Shown piece after piece: positions 41,917 to 51,913 of a stretch of DNA of 64,000 bases. The translations under genes were made by a program, and so were the position numbers. The stretch covers positions 9,471,452-9,535,451 of the forward strand of contig OU862933.1 of NCBI GenBank assembly GCA_917880885.1, given 5' to 3'. This stretch comes from Limnephilus marmoratus. Lineage: Eukaryota; Arthropoda; Insecta; Trichoptera; Limnephilidae. The stretch's first letter is position 1. Each line of letters begins with the position of its first letter. The notes under the pieces are model-generated. The model did not search any database. It was not told where the DNA came from and saw only the letters and a list, made by a program, of their open reading frames with translations.

Positions 41917-44686
41917 AATAATCTCGATAAACTGCAAAAGCTTTAAAAGAAACATTAATTTCATTATAGATATGTGCGATATATACGATGTAATACTTTT
42001 GCAAGAAACGTGGCTATTACAAAACGAAACATCTAATCTATCCAAAATTCATCCAAACTTTCAGGGATGGGGCACATCTGCCGTAGATTTAGCTAACGGG
42101 CCGCTGAGGGGACGACCCTATGGAGGAGTCGCGGCACTTTGGAGGAATGAGTTGCAAGCTTCCGTAATACCATGTGGAGATGACCGCATCGCTGGTATTC
42201 AGATAACCACCAAAGGAGGGACAATATGTGTACTGACTGTCTACATGCCGGTATGTCATGCCGACAACCTTACTGACTTCACCAACTACCTGTCCAAAAT
42301 ACATACGATCATTCAAGACAATGAATACTCTGAAACCATCGTGATGGGAGATTTCAACGCTCACCCATCTTCTGTATTTGGGAAAGAACTATCATTTTTC
42401 TACACTGAAAATAACTACAGTTGTATCGATATGGAAAGACTACCCAACGACACATATACATATGTTAGCGATGCACACAATACCACTTCCTGGCTCGATC
42501 ATTGTATATGCACTAATAATCTCAAGGACAAAATACATAATCTGCATATACACTATGATACTGACTGGTCCGATCACCGGCCGACATCTTGCATAATCGC
42601 TGCTGAAAACCTACCTGCTACCGTCTTTAGTGCCCCGAAACAGCCTAATAATATAATATGGCGAAGGACTAACAACAAGAAAATCAATGAATATACGTCT
42701 GTGGCAGAAGCATTACTCCATGTAACATATCAAAGACACTCCGAATCCATATGTAATTCTGAGTCTACATGTGATAAATGCGATCATATGCAAAGCATGG
42801 ACAATATGTACACAGATATCGTGGAAGCCCTAAGAAAGGCTGCCGACATTGTATTCTATCGGGAGAGCAATCAAAGCGAACCAAAAACATATCGTCACAT
42901 TTCCGGGTGGAATCAGAAAGTCAAGGAACACTATGAAAAATCCAGATCGGCATTGATGACGTGGATTCAAAACGGGAGACCATCACAAGGCCCCATTGCG
43001 GATGAAAGAAAACAGAAAAGGAAGGAGTTTAAAAGAGCCCTCAAACACTGCCAAAACTCTGCCGAACAAACAAAGATGGACGAAATCGTAAAATCGCTTG
43101 ACACAAAACAGTTTGCTCAATTCTGGAAGAAAAGCAACAATCTGATCAAACCAAACGCTCGAATCGCCAGCCAAATTGACGGATCCACAAATACGGAGGA
43201 AATCGCCAGGACATTTAGAAGAACCTTTGCAGATATTTCTGGAAACGAAGCACCGACTGCTCCTGATATTATGGAATATGATGGACAAAACGTCTTCCTC
43301 TCTGAAAATAATATAATGAAGGCCATCAAAGCTACTAAGGCCGGTAAATCTCCGGGACATGATAGTTTAAGTATTGAACACATAAGGTACGGAGGTAGAT
43401 ACATACCTAAACTACTAAACATTCTGTTCAATGCAATCCTCAAACACAATCATTTACCGAGTGCAATGACGAAAACCATTATAACCCCGATCCTGAAATC
43501 AGGAAAGCCCGATATGACCAACTCCAGCAACTACCGGCCAATATCCCTGGCAACCATAATTGCAAGACTATTTGAAAGGGTAATTCTGATTGAAATAGAA
43601 GGTAAACTCAATTCTAAACACAATCAGATGGGCTTTAAGTACAGATTATCCACTAATATGGCAATATACTCCGCTAAGCAAATAATAGAATATTACAAGA
43701 AACGAAAAACTACTGTATACGGATGCTTCTTAGATCTGAGCAAAGCGTTCGACAGGGTCTGTCATAAAACCTTATGGGAGAAGTTGAAAGCTAGAAATAT
43801 ACCTACTATGTATATCAACACACTATCCCGATGGCACTCTCAGCAGGAAAACGTTGTACGGTGGGCAAGTACGTACTCCCAACCGATATATTTGCGATCA
43901 GGAGTAAGGCAAGGAGGGTGTATGTCCCCAATCCTGTTCAATGTATACATGGACGAATTATCAAATCGCCTGGACACCAGGGCGGGCTGTCGTATTAATA
44001 ATTTATGCCTAAATCACATAAGTTATGCGGACGACATGATTCTCCTAGCTCCGTCGATCAAGGGGTTGAGAACATTATTAAAAATCTGTGAAGAATATGC
44101 AAATGACCACAACATGATGTACAACCCCAAGAAGACGGAACTAATTGCATTCCACCATGGAAAAAATCCCGAGACAATGCTCCCTGTAAAACTTAATGAG
44201 GAAAACATAAACGCATCTAAGAATGTAAAATACTTGGGACACATTATTACTGAAGACCTCTCGGATGACGGTGATATTGAACGACAGCGGAGAAGTATCA
44301 GTATACTGTCTAATATGATTGCCCGAAGATTCTTCAAATGCAGTAACACTGTAAAAAAAACATTGTTCAATGCATTTTGCACTAACCTATATACATGTGA
44401 AACATGGTGTCACTACCGTACCAACTCAATAGAACGACTCCGGATCCAATATAATGATGCTTGCAGAATTATATTTGGATACAGAAGATACAGCAGCGCA
44501 TCTTCAATGTTTACGGAGCTAGGACTACACGGATTCGCCGGTCTGATGAGACACCGGGTCACTGGAGCCAGGATGCGGCTAATGGCTTCCGATAACACAG
44601 TGGTGATCGCAGCCTTCCAGCACCAAGCGCCACGCCTGAGCGAGCGCTGGGCCCGAGCTCACTCCAGACCACGTCCTACATTATAA
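41882..44686 (+). CDS. LINE ORF2: apurinic endonuclease and reverse transcriptase, intact
   Basis: 934 residues without a stop. The endonuclease occupies about residues 10-240: ISINCKSF, LLQETWL (catalytic E), VMGDFNAH (D, N), SWLDHC and WSDHRPT. The reverse transcriptase lies around 490-780: SNYRPISLA, CFLDLSKAFDRV, GVRQGGCMSPILFN and the catalytic YADD (about residue 718). The C-terminal part carries RLRIQYNDACRI and GLMRHRVTGARM blocks seen again at 10997-11257. A second ATG at 41897 is an alternative start. All catalytic residues are present, so the protein may be active although this copy's ORF1 is truncated. Confidence 0.92.
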   Translation: MKKNTMERNKIKIISINCKSFKRNINFIIDMCDIYDVILLQETWLLQNETSNLSKIHPNFQGWGTSAVDLANGPLRGRPYGGVAALWRNELQASVIPCGDDRIAGIQITTKGGTICVLTVYMPVCHADNLTDFTNYLSKIHTIIQDNEYSETIVMGDFNAHPSSVFGKELSFFYTENNYSCIDMERLPNDTYTYVSDAHNTTSWLDHCICTNNLKDKIHNLHIHYDTDWSDHRPTSCIIAAENLPATVFSAPKQPNNIIWRRTNNKKINEYTSVAEALLHVTYQRHSESICNSESTCDKCDHMQSMDNMYTDIVEALRKAADIVFYRESNQSEPKTYRHISGWNQKVKEHYEKSRSALMTWIQNGRPSQGPIADERKQKRKEFKRALKHCQNSAEQTKMDEIVKSLDTKQFAQFWKKSNNLIKPNARIASQIDGSTNTEEIARTFRRTFADISGNEAPTAPDIMEYDGQNVFLSENNIMKAIKATKAGKSPGHDSLSIEHIRYGGRYIPKLLNILFNAILKHNHLPSAMTKTIITPILKSGKPDMTNSSNYRPISLATIIARLFERVILIEIEGKLNSKHNQMGFKYRLSTNMAIYSAKQIIEYYKKRKTTVYGCFLDLSKAFDRVCHKTLWEKLKARNIPTMYINTLSRWHSQQENVVRWASTYSQPIYLRSGVRQGGCMSPILFNVYMDELSNRLDTRAGCRINNLCLNHISYADDMILLAPSIKGLRTLLKICEEYANDHNMMYNPKKTELIAFHHGKNPETMLPVKLNEENINASKNVKYLGHIITEDLSDDGDIERQRRSISILSNMIARRFFKCSNTVKKTLFNAFCTNLYTCETWCHYRTNSIERLRIQYNDACRIIFGYRRYSSASSMFTELGLHGFAGLMRHRVTGARMRLMASDNTVVIAAFQHQAPRLSERWARAHSRPRPTL

Positions 44687-44877
44687 TTGATTATTTATTT
44701 TATTTCTATTATCGCTTATGTCTTTTACATTTGTTTGTTCTATTTATTTTTTTTTTTTTACTTTATCTGTTGTGTAAATATGTACAACTTTATGGGACGT
44801 GTGGGATTGCACTATCCTCCCCACATCCTGGAATAAACATTATTATTATTATTATTATTATATTATTATTATTATTT

Positions 44878-46032
44878 TTGCTTGCCGTCATCACGTCTAC
44901 GAACTAGTATTAAAAAGTGTGTTTGAAGCGAAAATCAGCCAAGTAACTACAAGCCCAGACATTCCGTTGTTTAAAAAGTTCCGAGAAAACTGGAAAAATG
45001 TCGATGCCGAAAAAATACAAATCTGTACAGAAAAGCTATCTTGTTTAAATGTTTCAGAAATTGATAAACTGCTAGAATTCTACCGATTTGAATTGACTAA
45101 AGAAATAGCTAGAGATGACTATCGTGAATTAATTGAGCTCTCAATAATATTTCTTGGTGGAGATACAGAGAAAAAATTTAAAATTCGGCCTCCAGGTGCT
45201 ATGCACCAAGCTCGGTGGATGGCGAGGGCCATTTATTCTTTAAAAATATCAATTCTAAGCTCCCAATTCAGAATTTCGAACAAGGATAAGGCAGCTCTGT
45301 TGGATGTCTGTCTGTTTATCGTGACATCCTACGTCAAATTCTGGCTCCAATGCATTTTAGCAGTAAAAGCACCTTATCAGGACCTATGCTTTTTGAAGTC
45401 CATGAAAGCTTATGAAAAAATAGACAAAAGCATTTCCAAAGCAGCTTTACAGAAGTTTTGCCAGCATTTATGGTATTTGACAGATGAAGTATCTGTTTTG
45501 TCTTTATTTGACTATGATGTCGATCAACAAACTAAAGTAAAAATGGTTGCTAACTTAGCTAAAGAAAACCCATCAGCCCACGATAAACGTTACATTGCAT
45601 CCAAAGAAGAACTTTGTGGCCCACTTTTTGGTATGTCTTATATGTAAATTATGCTATGATACTCTTCTATAGTTTACTATACGATTGATAACCGTTCCTT
45701 CTGTTTTAATTTCAGAGAAAAACATCGATGACTTCGTCTCTGTCAAAAGCAAGTTGTTATTTAATCGACTCAAAATTGATGACAGTTTTCTGAAGAAGAG
45801 CCCTTCTTTATGGTCAAATGACGATTCGTTCCGACAAGCTAAAAAAAAGCTTTTGAGACTGAGAGCAGTTAATGATACGGCAGAAAGAGCGGTTAAATTA
45901 ATGCAAGACTTTCATGGTTTAATCACTGTTGAAGAGGAGCAAAAGCAATTTTTATTACGATGCGTACAAGAACACAGAAACGTATATCCTGATTGTAAAA
46001 AACAAACTTTAAAAAGGAAATTTAATGATTAA
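44878..46032 (+). pseudogene. hAT-type transposase, C-terminal part with an 85-bp intron
   Basis: The frame resumes at FACRHHVYE (the C..H motif), followed by MHQARWMARAIYSLK and a helical C-terminal region. A canonical intron lies at 45631-45715 (GTATGT ... TTTTAATTTCAG). Splicing joins CCACTTTTTG to AGAAAAACATC in frame, and exon 2 (45716-46032) ends with TAA. AATAAA-like signals follow at about 46055. A read-through frame would stop at 45645, so splicing is needed for full length. Confidence 0.85.
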
Positions 46033-46302
46033 TGTGTATTTCACTATAAATATATAATAAATATTATAAATGTGTTTTATTTACTAAATATAAATAATAA
46101 ACTCTACAATGTCCCTATAGCTCCATACTAACTTTTCAACTAAAACTTTGACGTCAAGTCGGCACGGGTTATCATTATCCGATCTCAATAATATTTAATA
46201 TTTAAGATTTTGGAGTCAAATGAAAAAAAAATAGAGGGTATGCGTTTTGAAATTCGAAAAAAAAAAAATCACCCTTATAGCCTGGGACACCCTAGCCCAC
46301 AT

Positions 46303-46610
46303 CCATGAAGAAGGTTCCCGTCTTTACCTAAAGAGCATGCTTTTGAAGATATAAGCTGGAAGTTTCACCCTCTAGAAACTTCTAGAACAGTCCAAAACAT
46401 TCGAGAGTATTCTAGAACATTCCAGAACATCCCGGAATATCTGGAATGTTGTGGAATAGCCTGGAACATTTTGGTCCATTCGAAGCCTTTTTTGTATGGC
46501 TGGGGCTACCCATTGGTATGGGAATATAAAACAAAATCCGTAGTGGGTTCGAACATCAGTTCAATCTCGTATCAAATCCCTGAGCGAAGCCGGGTACACC
46601 AGCTAATTCA
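46303..46610. repeat. Repeat with heat-shock-element-like array (46375-46475)
   Basis: TTCTAGAACATTCCAGAA fits nTTCnnGAAnnTTCnnGAAn exactly, and further GAA/TTC units follow (CCCGGAATATC, TGGAATG, GGAATAG, TGGAACA) at about 10-base spacing. The repeat ends with GAGCGAAGCCGGGTACACCA. Its left part is also the target flank of the hAT element. Confidence 0.6.
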
Positions 46611-46896
46611 GAAATAAATACATATCGCACTGTTAAAAATGTCACAAATTAAAATATCATTTTCCAGATTCTGATAGTCAAACATTTTTTTCTTCTTATT
46701 TGGTTGTGACGTACTTACTGCTAAAACGGCTGTGAGAACTGACTCTACTAACGTTGGCCGATGTGATGTCACAACCGCCCTCCGTACGAACATAATTGTT
46801 TTGGCGGCAAATCAAAAATGTCATAATTTAAATTGTTACAAAAAATAAAGTGTAAATACCCTTTCCAATGATAATAAATTAAATTAATAATTAATT

Positions 46897-47360
46897 ATGA
46901 GATTAAAAGAATTTGGCATTCTCGGACTATAAAAATATTACCATTTGTTATTTCGGCCACTGGCATAATACCTAGGAATCTGATTCAAAATTTAAGCATA
47001 TTAGATTTGTCAAAGAATTTGTATATAAAAATGCAAAAATCAGTAATTTTAAATACATGTAGGATTACAAAAGATTTTTTAAATATTTATATTGAGGGAT
47101 CAGTAGGATTTATAGGTTCAATTAGAAATGCCACAGAGCCGAACCCTCTGATATGAAAATATCTGGAGTCGGTGAATTATATTCCCATTTGGTCTCTAGT
47201 AGGTTGACATGTTGTTCTTGTATTATTTTGTATTTATAATACTTGTATAGTGCAATTGCATAGCGTGGGTTGACTAGATGATCATTTGGGGAAGTGTGTG
47301 AAAGGGTTTAGTTTTTCCTGTGGGGAAAATTTAACCCGGACATTTAAATCTGGTGCGTAA
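46897..47360 (+). mobile_element. R4/Dong-type element, 5'-truncated copy with short loop
   Basis: It matches 6712-7245 of the full copy (end of the endonuclease region, stop, 3' UTR) but has TTTTTCCTGTGGGGAAAA in place of the poly(T) tract. It ends CTGGTGCGTAAA. The truncated coding part is open but lacks all catalytic motifs. Confidence 0.9.
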
Positions 47361-47369
47361 AATAAAAAC

Positions 47370-47900
47370 CTTTGGTGTCAATTTTCGTTCTCAGTAAGAA
47401 ATATTGAATAGTTTCAGCTAAGTTGTAATGGGGAATGTAAGTATTTCCGCAGTCAATTTCAAGTAGTATCTACATAGTTGTAGCAGAAAATATTATTCAT
47501 AAAATGTTATTTATTTCGTGGTTCAAAGACAATATTAATTAACAACATATTATGTGCCTAGTAAATACTTTTGATCATAAATCAACTACAGCAGCGGTTA
47601 TCAACTTTTTTGAGCCTGCGTACCGCTTGAATCTTACTACAAGTGTTTACTTGTAATGAAAAATATGTCTCATTTGTAATTTATTAATTCTCTCATTATT
47701 ACATGGATTTCACAACCAAGTCAAACAAATATAATTACTGCAATTTTACACAGAGTGTACGAACATGTAATTAAACAGAGTGTGTATCGCAGATTTGATT
47801 TTTCTAGACGATGAATTAATAAATTCGGGAAGGAAAGGTTTAGAAACATCTTAAATATTTGTAACACGTTCTTCAGGATTAATAAAAATGAACCCGGCGG
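47370..47900. other. No gene recognised
   Basis: AT-rich sequence without supported frames. Confidence 0.5.
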
Positions 47901-47905
47901 AAAGG

Positions 47906-47968
47906 TCGAATCTAATTAATTAATAAAGTCGAATCTAATTAATTAATAAAGTCGAATCTAATTAATAA
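47906..47968. repeat. Tandem repeat, 23-bp unit, three copies
   Basis: The unit GTCGAATCTAATTAATTAAT plus AAA is repeated three times; the third copy is shortened to TTAATAAATAAA. Confidence 0.85.
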
Positions 47969-48149
47969 ATAAATTTATTTTAAAACATTGTAGACACACT
48001 TGGATTTGTTAAAAATGAGGGTTTCAATATGGACTTATTGTAAACCCAAAGTTTTTCAAAGACCATTCAAATGTTCTCATTCTACAAAATATAATGGAAG
48101 TTTTATTTTTAAATTACTTAACCCCTCAGGCTAATTTGTTCGTTTTTCA

Positions 48150-48665
48150 GAACAGCTCACACAGGTCTCATAGAAATTGTTGTGTCTCCCCTATAGTTAG
48201 AAATAGAAATATGATCTAAACAGTGTTAGAAAGAGAAAGCACCACGCTTTATATTAATCGCTTAAATCTAAAAGTTAAACCGAAAATAATTAATTGTACA
48301 CCTTTATAAAACCAAAGTTTCCGATCGCATTTTGAAAAAAAAAAAGTGAAACTTTGGGAGATCTTCATGAGTTATTTTTACGGGAAAAGACAAAAAGGTG
48401 AGTTTACGATAATACTAATACGTCTGCGTTTCGTTATTAGTAATTTTAGTCGGAAAAAACGTAAGGTTTTTTAGATTTGCATAAAAAAATTTATACTTCA
48501 AAAATTAAATTTTTATTTCGAATTATGATACTTGAAAGCGTTTTTTATTACCTTTCAAAAACAGTTTTTAGTTTTCGGATGCGTTTCGAAATATTCCATT
48601 TATTTAGATTTTTTTGCAAAGCACAAATCTTTTGACCTACTGACAAAATAGGCCCGACGCCTGAG
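48150..48665 (+). repeat. Dispersed repeat family D
   Basis: It shares in order CACAGGTCTCATAGAAATTG, ATATGATCTAAACAGTGTTA, CTTTCAAAAACAGTTTTTAG and TGACCTACTGACAAAATA with 20490-20915, at moderate identity. Parts also occur at 10100-10230. Non-coding. Confidence 0.6.
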
Positions 48666-48669
48666 GGTT

Positions 48670-49150
48670 AATACTAGCATAGTTCTTTCCATACATATAC
48701 TTCAGAAATATTTCAAACTGTTAAGTTTCAAAGTGACATTTTGTAACCCTTAGAAATTAACCCCTATATAGGCTAGCGCCCCACGGATTGAGAATTTCTG
48801 AAGCTAAGGCTAAAATCATCGTCAATATTTAACTACCTTCACCGTATGGCTTCTATGACAAATTTATACGATGAGTAGTTAACATTATAATAAAATATAA
48901 CATGACATGCATGTCTTACATAATAAAGCAAATTCAATTTAAGTATCGACAACAATGCTTATCCATAATGTTTGAAAGAAATTTGAACAAATAAAATTGT
49001 TGTCAGAACTTAACTGTTGAAGATTAAAGTAAACCTGATGAGTGATGGAAGAATTACGATTCACTTAAAACGAATTAATTGATTGTATTCCTACGCCATA
49101 CTTTTGTGACGATATAATGGAGTTTCATGTTCAAATATAAGAAAAAACCC
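48670..49150. other. No gene recognised
   Basis: AT-rich sequence without supported frames. Confidence 0.5.
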
Positions 49151-49152
49151 TC

Positions 49153-49440
49153 TTACATCATAATTACACCACCAGAACAATAACCAACCGACACTACAAT
49201 GTACCTACACTACATACCACGTCAGCTCGAAGACATTTCATATACCTAGCTCCTAAAATATTTAACCTTCTCCCTGAGAACTTAAAAACCGAAACCCAAC
49301 CGCACACCTTTAAAAAACATTTATCACAATGGATCCTCACAACTAGAAATGATGATTAGAAACGATGTTTCTTACTTCCTTAATTAAACAAATAATTTAA
49401 TTACTATTACTTACATGTTATATTTTAATAACTATTTTCC
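49153..49440 (+). mobile_element. LINE 3' fragment (end of ORF2)
   Basis: The frame 49174-49359 reads RRHFIYLAPKIFNLLP, then HTFKKHLSQWIL, and stops. This is the typical last segment of Jockey/CR1-group ORF2 proteins. It is too short for the usual ORF cut-off. The upstream part is absent. Confidence 0.6.
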
Positions 49441-49625
49441 GCATCAGATTTCATGTCCGGGTTAAATCTTCCCCACAGGAAAGACTAAACCCTTTCACAC
49501 ACTTTTCCGATCATCTATGCAATTTATTGCACTATATAAGTATAATAAATACAAAATAATACAATAACATGTCAACCTTCCAGAGACCGAATGGGAAAAT
49601 AATTCAGCGAATTATATTAATAATA
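49441..49625 (-). mobile_element. R4/Dong-type 3'-UTR fragment A
   Basis: Only the 3' UTR remains. Its terminal stem-loop has a compensatory change relative to the full copy: AGTCTTTCC opposite GGAAGATTT instead of AGTTTTTCC opposite GGAAAATTT. Confidence 0.8.
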
Positions 49626-49641
49626 TATATAATAATTTAAA

Positions 49642-49835
49642 CGCTTCAGATTTTATGTCCGGGTTAAATCGTTCCCGCAGGAAAAACTTAACCCTTTCAC
49701 GCACTTTTCCACAAATGATCACCTAGTCAAGCCACGTTATGCACTTGCAGTATATAAGTATAATAAATACAAAATAATACAAGAACAACATGTCAAAGAG
49801 ACTAAATGGGAAAATAACGACTTCGAAAAGGAGGA
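49642..49835 (-). mobile_element. R4/Dong-type 3'-UTR fragment B
   Basis: A second minus-strand 3'-UTR fragment directly follows fragment A, with the same AACATGTC and GTATATAAGTATAATAAATA blocks. The stem-loop reads GTTTTTCCTGCGGGAACG, with a slightly different loop. Confidence 0.8.
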
Positions 49836-49839
49836 GGTT

Positions 49840-50480
49840 CTCAATTCGACTGAATTTTTTTTATTTTTTTTTTATGTTTGTTACCTCAGAACTTTCGACT
49901 AGGTGAACCGATATGGATGATTCTTTTTTATTTGAAAGCTGGTGCTTCCCGTGTGGTCCCATTTTAATTTGGTTCAGTTTTGACAATGGCATCCATGAGA
50001 CAATCACATAAGTCTTAAATTTGCATCAAGTATGTGCCCGACAAATAGACGAATAACTCAATATCACGCCAACCGATTTTGACGATTCTTTTTTATTAGA
50101 AAGGATGTACTTCAAGGGTAGTTTGATGAGAGTTTGGTTAGGTTCTGATTATGGGATCCATAATCAGACTATTCCGTTACTTTGTCATGATCCATAATCC
50201 ATGACAAAGTAACGGAACTCTCCAATTCTTAAGAGCAAATTAACGATACTCGGTCGAATCTTAATCGAATTAGTTAGTGTACTTCAGATTCACTAAAAAT
50301 CAAGAAATAAACAAAAATTTTAACAAAACAAAAAAACAACTTCAAAAAATGCACTAAAAAGTAAAAAATTAATTTTGTATTCTTTTACAACTTAATAATC
50401 AACTTACTTTTTCTACTCATCAATATGTAGGTACGATTGTTATTTTTGGAGTCGGTGTCAGCCAAGGTACCCGGCCCGGC
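49840..50480. other. No gene; one perfect hairpin at 50179-50219
   Basis: TCCGTTACTTTGTCATG is followed 8-10 bases later by its reverse complement. The rest has no supported gene. Confidence 0.6.
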
Positions 50481-51913
50481 GAATTCACTTGACAGCTCCC
50501 CTCCCGCCGCGGCCCGCTTTCGCCTCTCACCTCGTCAAGTCGCGCGTGCGACACAAGCACATCTCATCTATAACTATGTATATAGAAACTAGACGGAAAG
50601 CAAGTCTTGCTATTTTGTCTTTCAAAATTTGGAAAAATTTCATCGATAGCCCATTTCTCTCGGGATGCTATGATTTATATGTACCAGACAACTACAGCCG
50701 AAGTCGACATCATGACTTATTTAAAGTACCGAACGGCAGAACAGACGTCTTGGCAAAGCATAGCATGACGAGGGGAGTGGTGCTGTTAAATGAAATTGCA
50801 AACCATTTGGATGTATAGTCCAGTAAAGGAAGGAGTTGTAGAGTGCGTGAGCAGGAACCTAAGCGATTCTTTCAGGAATTGTTTAGGGTGCTTAGGGTGT
50901 GAACATACTAAAAGTCCTGACGTCTAGGTGGTGAGCTAGGAGGGGGAGGGGGGGGGGGGGGAAGGTCCCGATTTTCGGGTCTCCGTTTATATCTCAAAAA
51001 CGGTGCGTCGCAGAGGAAAACTTTTTCAGAATAAGTAAAAGCTCATAAGATTATCTACAACTTTTATTCTATACGTAATTTTGGAAATCCCAGCCGTTTT
51101 TGAGTTATACGCTCCACAAATGTCAATATTTTCGAAAAAAATAATTTTACCTCACATTTTTCATCAAACATTCCTTCATATCGTCTAAAATATTCATCTA
51201 AGAAAGAAATTTATTGGAAAGAAGTTGTAAATAATTTAATTACCTTTTAGAATATGTAAATAAATCTCCAACCAGTAAATATTTACAGCAATTTTAAGTT
51301 TTTTCGTAAAATGTCGTCATTTTAAAAAAAAACTGTTTTTTCTTACCAAATTATTAAGACGGGTTTTTCTTCATGGGAAATTCCTTATTAATTTTTGCAC
51401 GCAAGAGAGCAAGTAAGTTGTTCTCGAACAGATGATTAGTGGAATTCATTTTATAATCATTATTATTGTGATGGGTGATTAGGTTAGTCGTCGGAGATGC
51501 TACAATAACGTGCTACGATGCTGTTCGAGTTGGTGAAAAGGCAATGAATGCGACAGTGGGCTTGACATTCTCAGACATCAAGTTGTCCCGCAAAGATCGG
51601 GCATTCCCAATGTATTCTGTCAGCTCGTCGATAAAAATTCACGATGAAAAAGTTGCAGTTGACCCAACATTGCTGTTTCAGCGGATGTGTATAAGCAAAT
51701 GATCAGATGGGGATTTGATGATATTCTTTGAGTATGAGTTGGCCCCATTTCCCTTGGCACTGTTCTCAATAACATCATGTTACACTCTCAACTTTATATG
51801 GATTCACGTTTTCATATCTTCTTTGGACGTGAGGGTCCTGGCAAGCGTTGTTCATCCATGGCATCGTCATTCTCAGTGGTGGATGTTCTTGCTGAAAGGG
51901 CTCTACGTCGTCT

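Larger units (their letters stand above)
40981..44877 (+). mobile_element. Non-LTR retrotransposon (Jockey/CR1 group), 5'-truncated in ORF1
   Basis: Two overlapping ORFs are followed by a 190-base 3' UTR with GGAATAAA and an (ATT)n tail. The left junction falls inside ORF1: its frame is open from 40981 and host transposase sequence precedes it. No clear target duplication is visible. The family is also present as a 3' fragment at 10965-11441. Group placement rests on APE-RT architecture, an RRM-like ORF1 and the tail type; the exact clade is open. Confidence 0.88.
39564..46294 (+). mobile_element. Autonomous-type hAT transposon split by a LINE
   Basis: The terminal repeats TAGGGCGTCCCA and TGGGACACCCTA are inverted, and GCATACCCTCT recurs subterminally at both ends. 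The 8-bp duplication GCCCACAT is perfect (39556-39563; 46295-46302), the hAT hallmark. It encodes one transposase in two exons, with a 3.9-kb non-LTR element inserted in exon 1. Without the LINE it would be about 2.8 kb. Confidence 0.92.

Noticed and set aside
42089..44598. Several minus-strand open frames over the LINE ORF2
   Set aside because: They are antisense shadows of the intact plus-strand ORF2.
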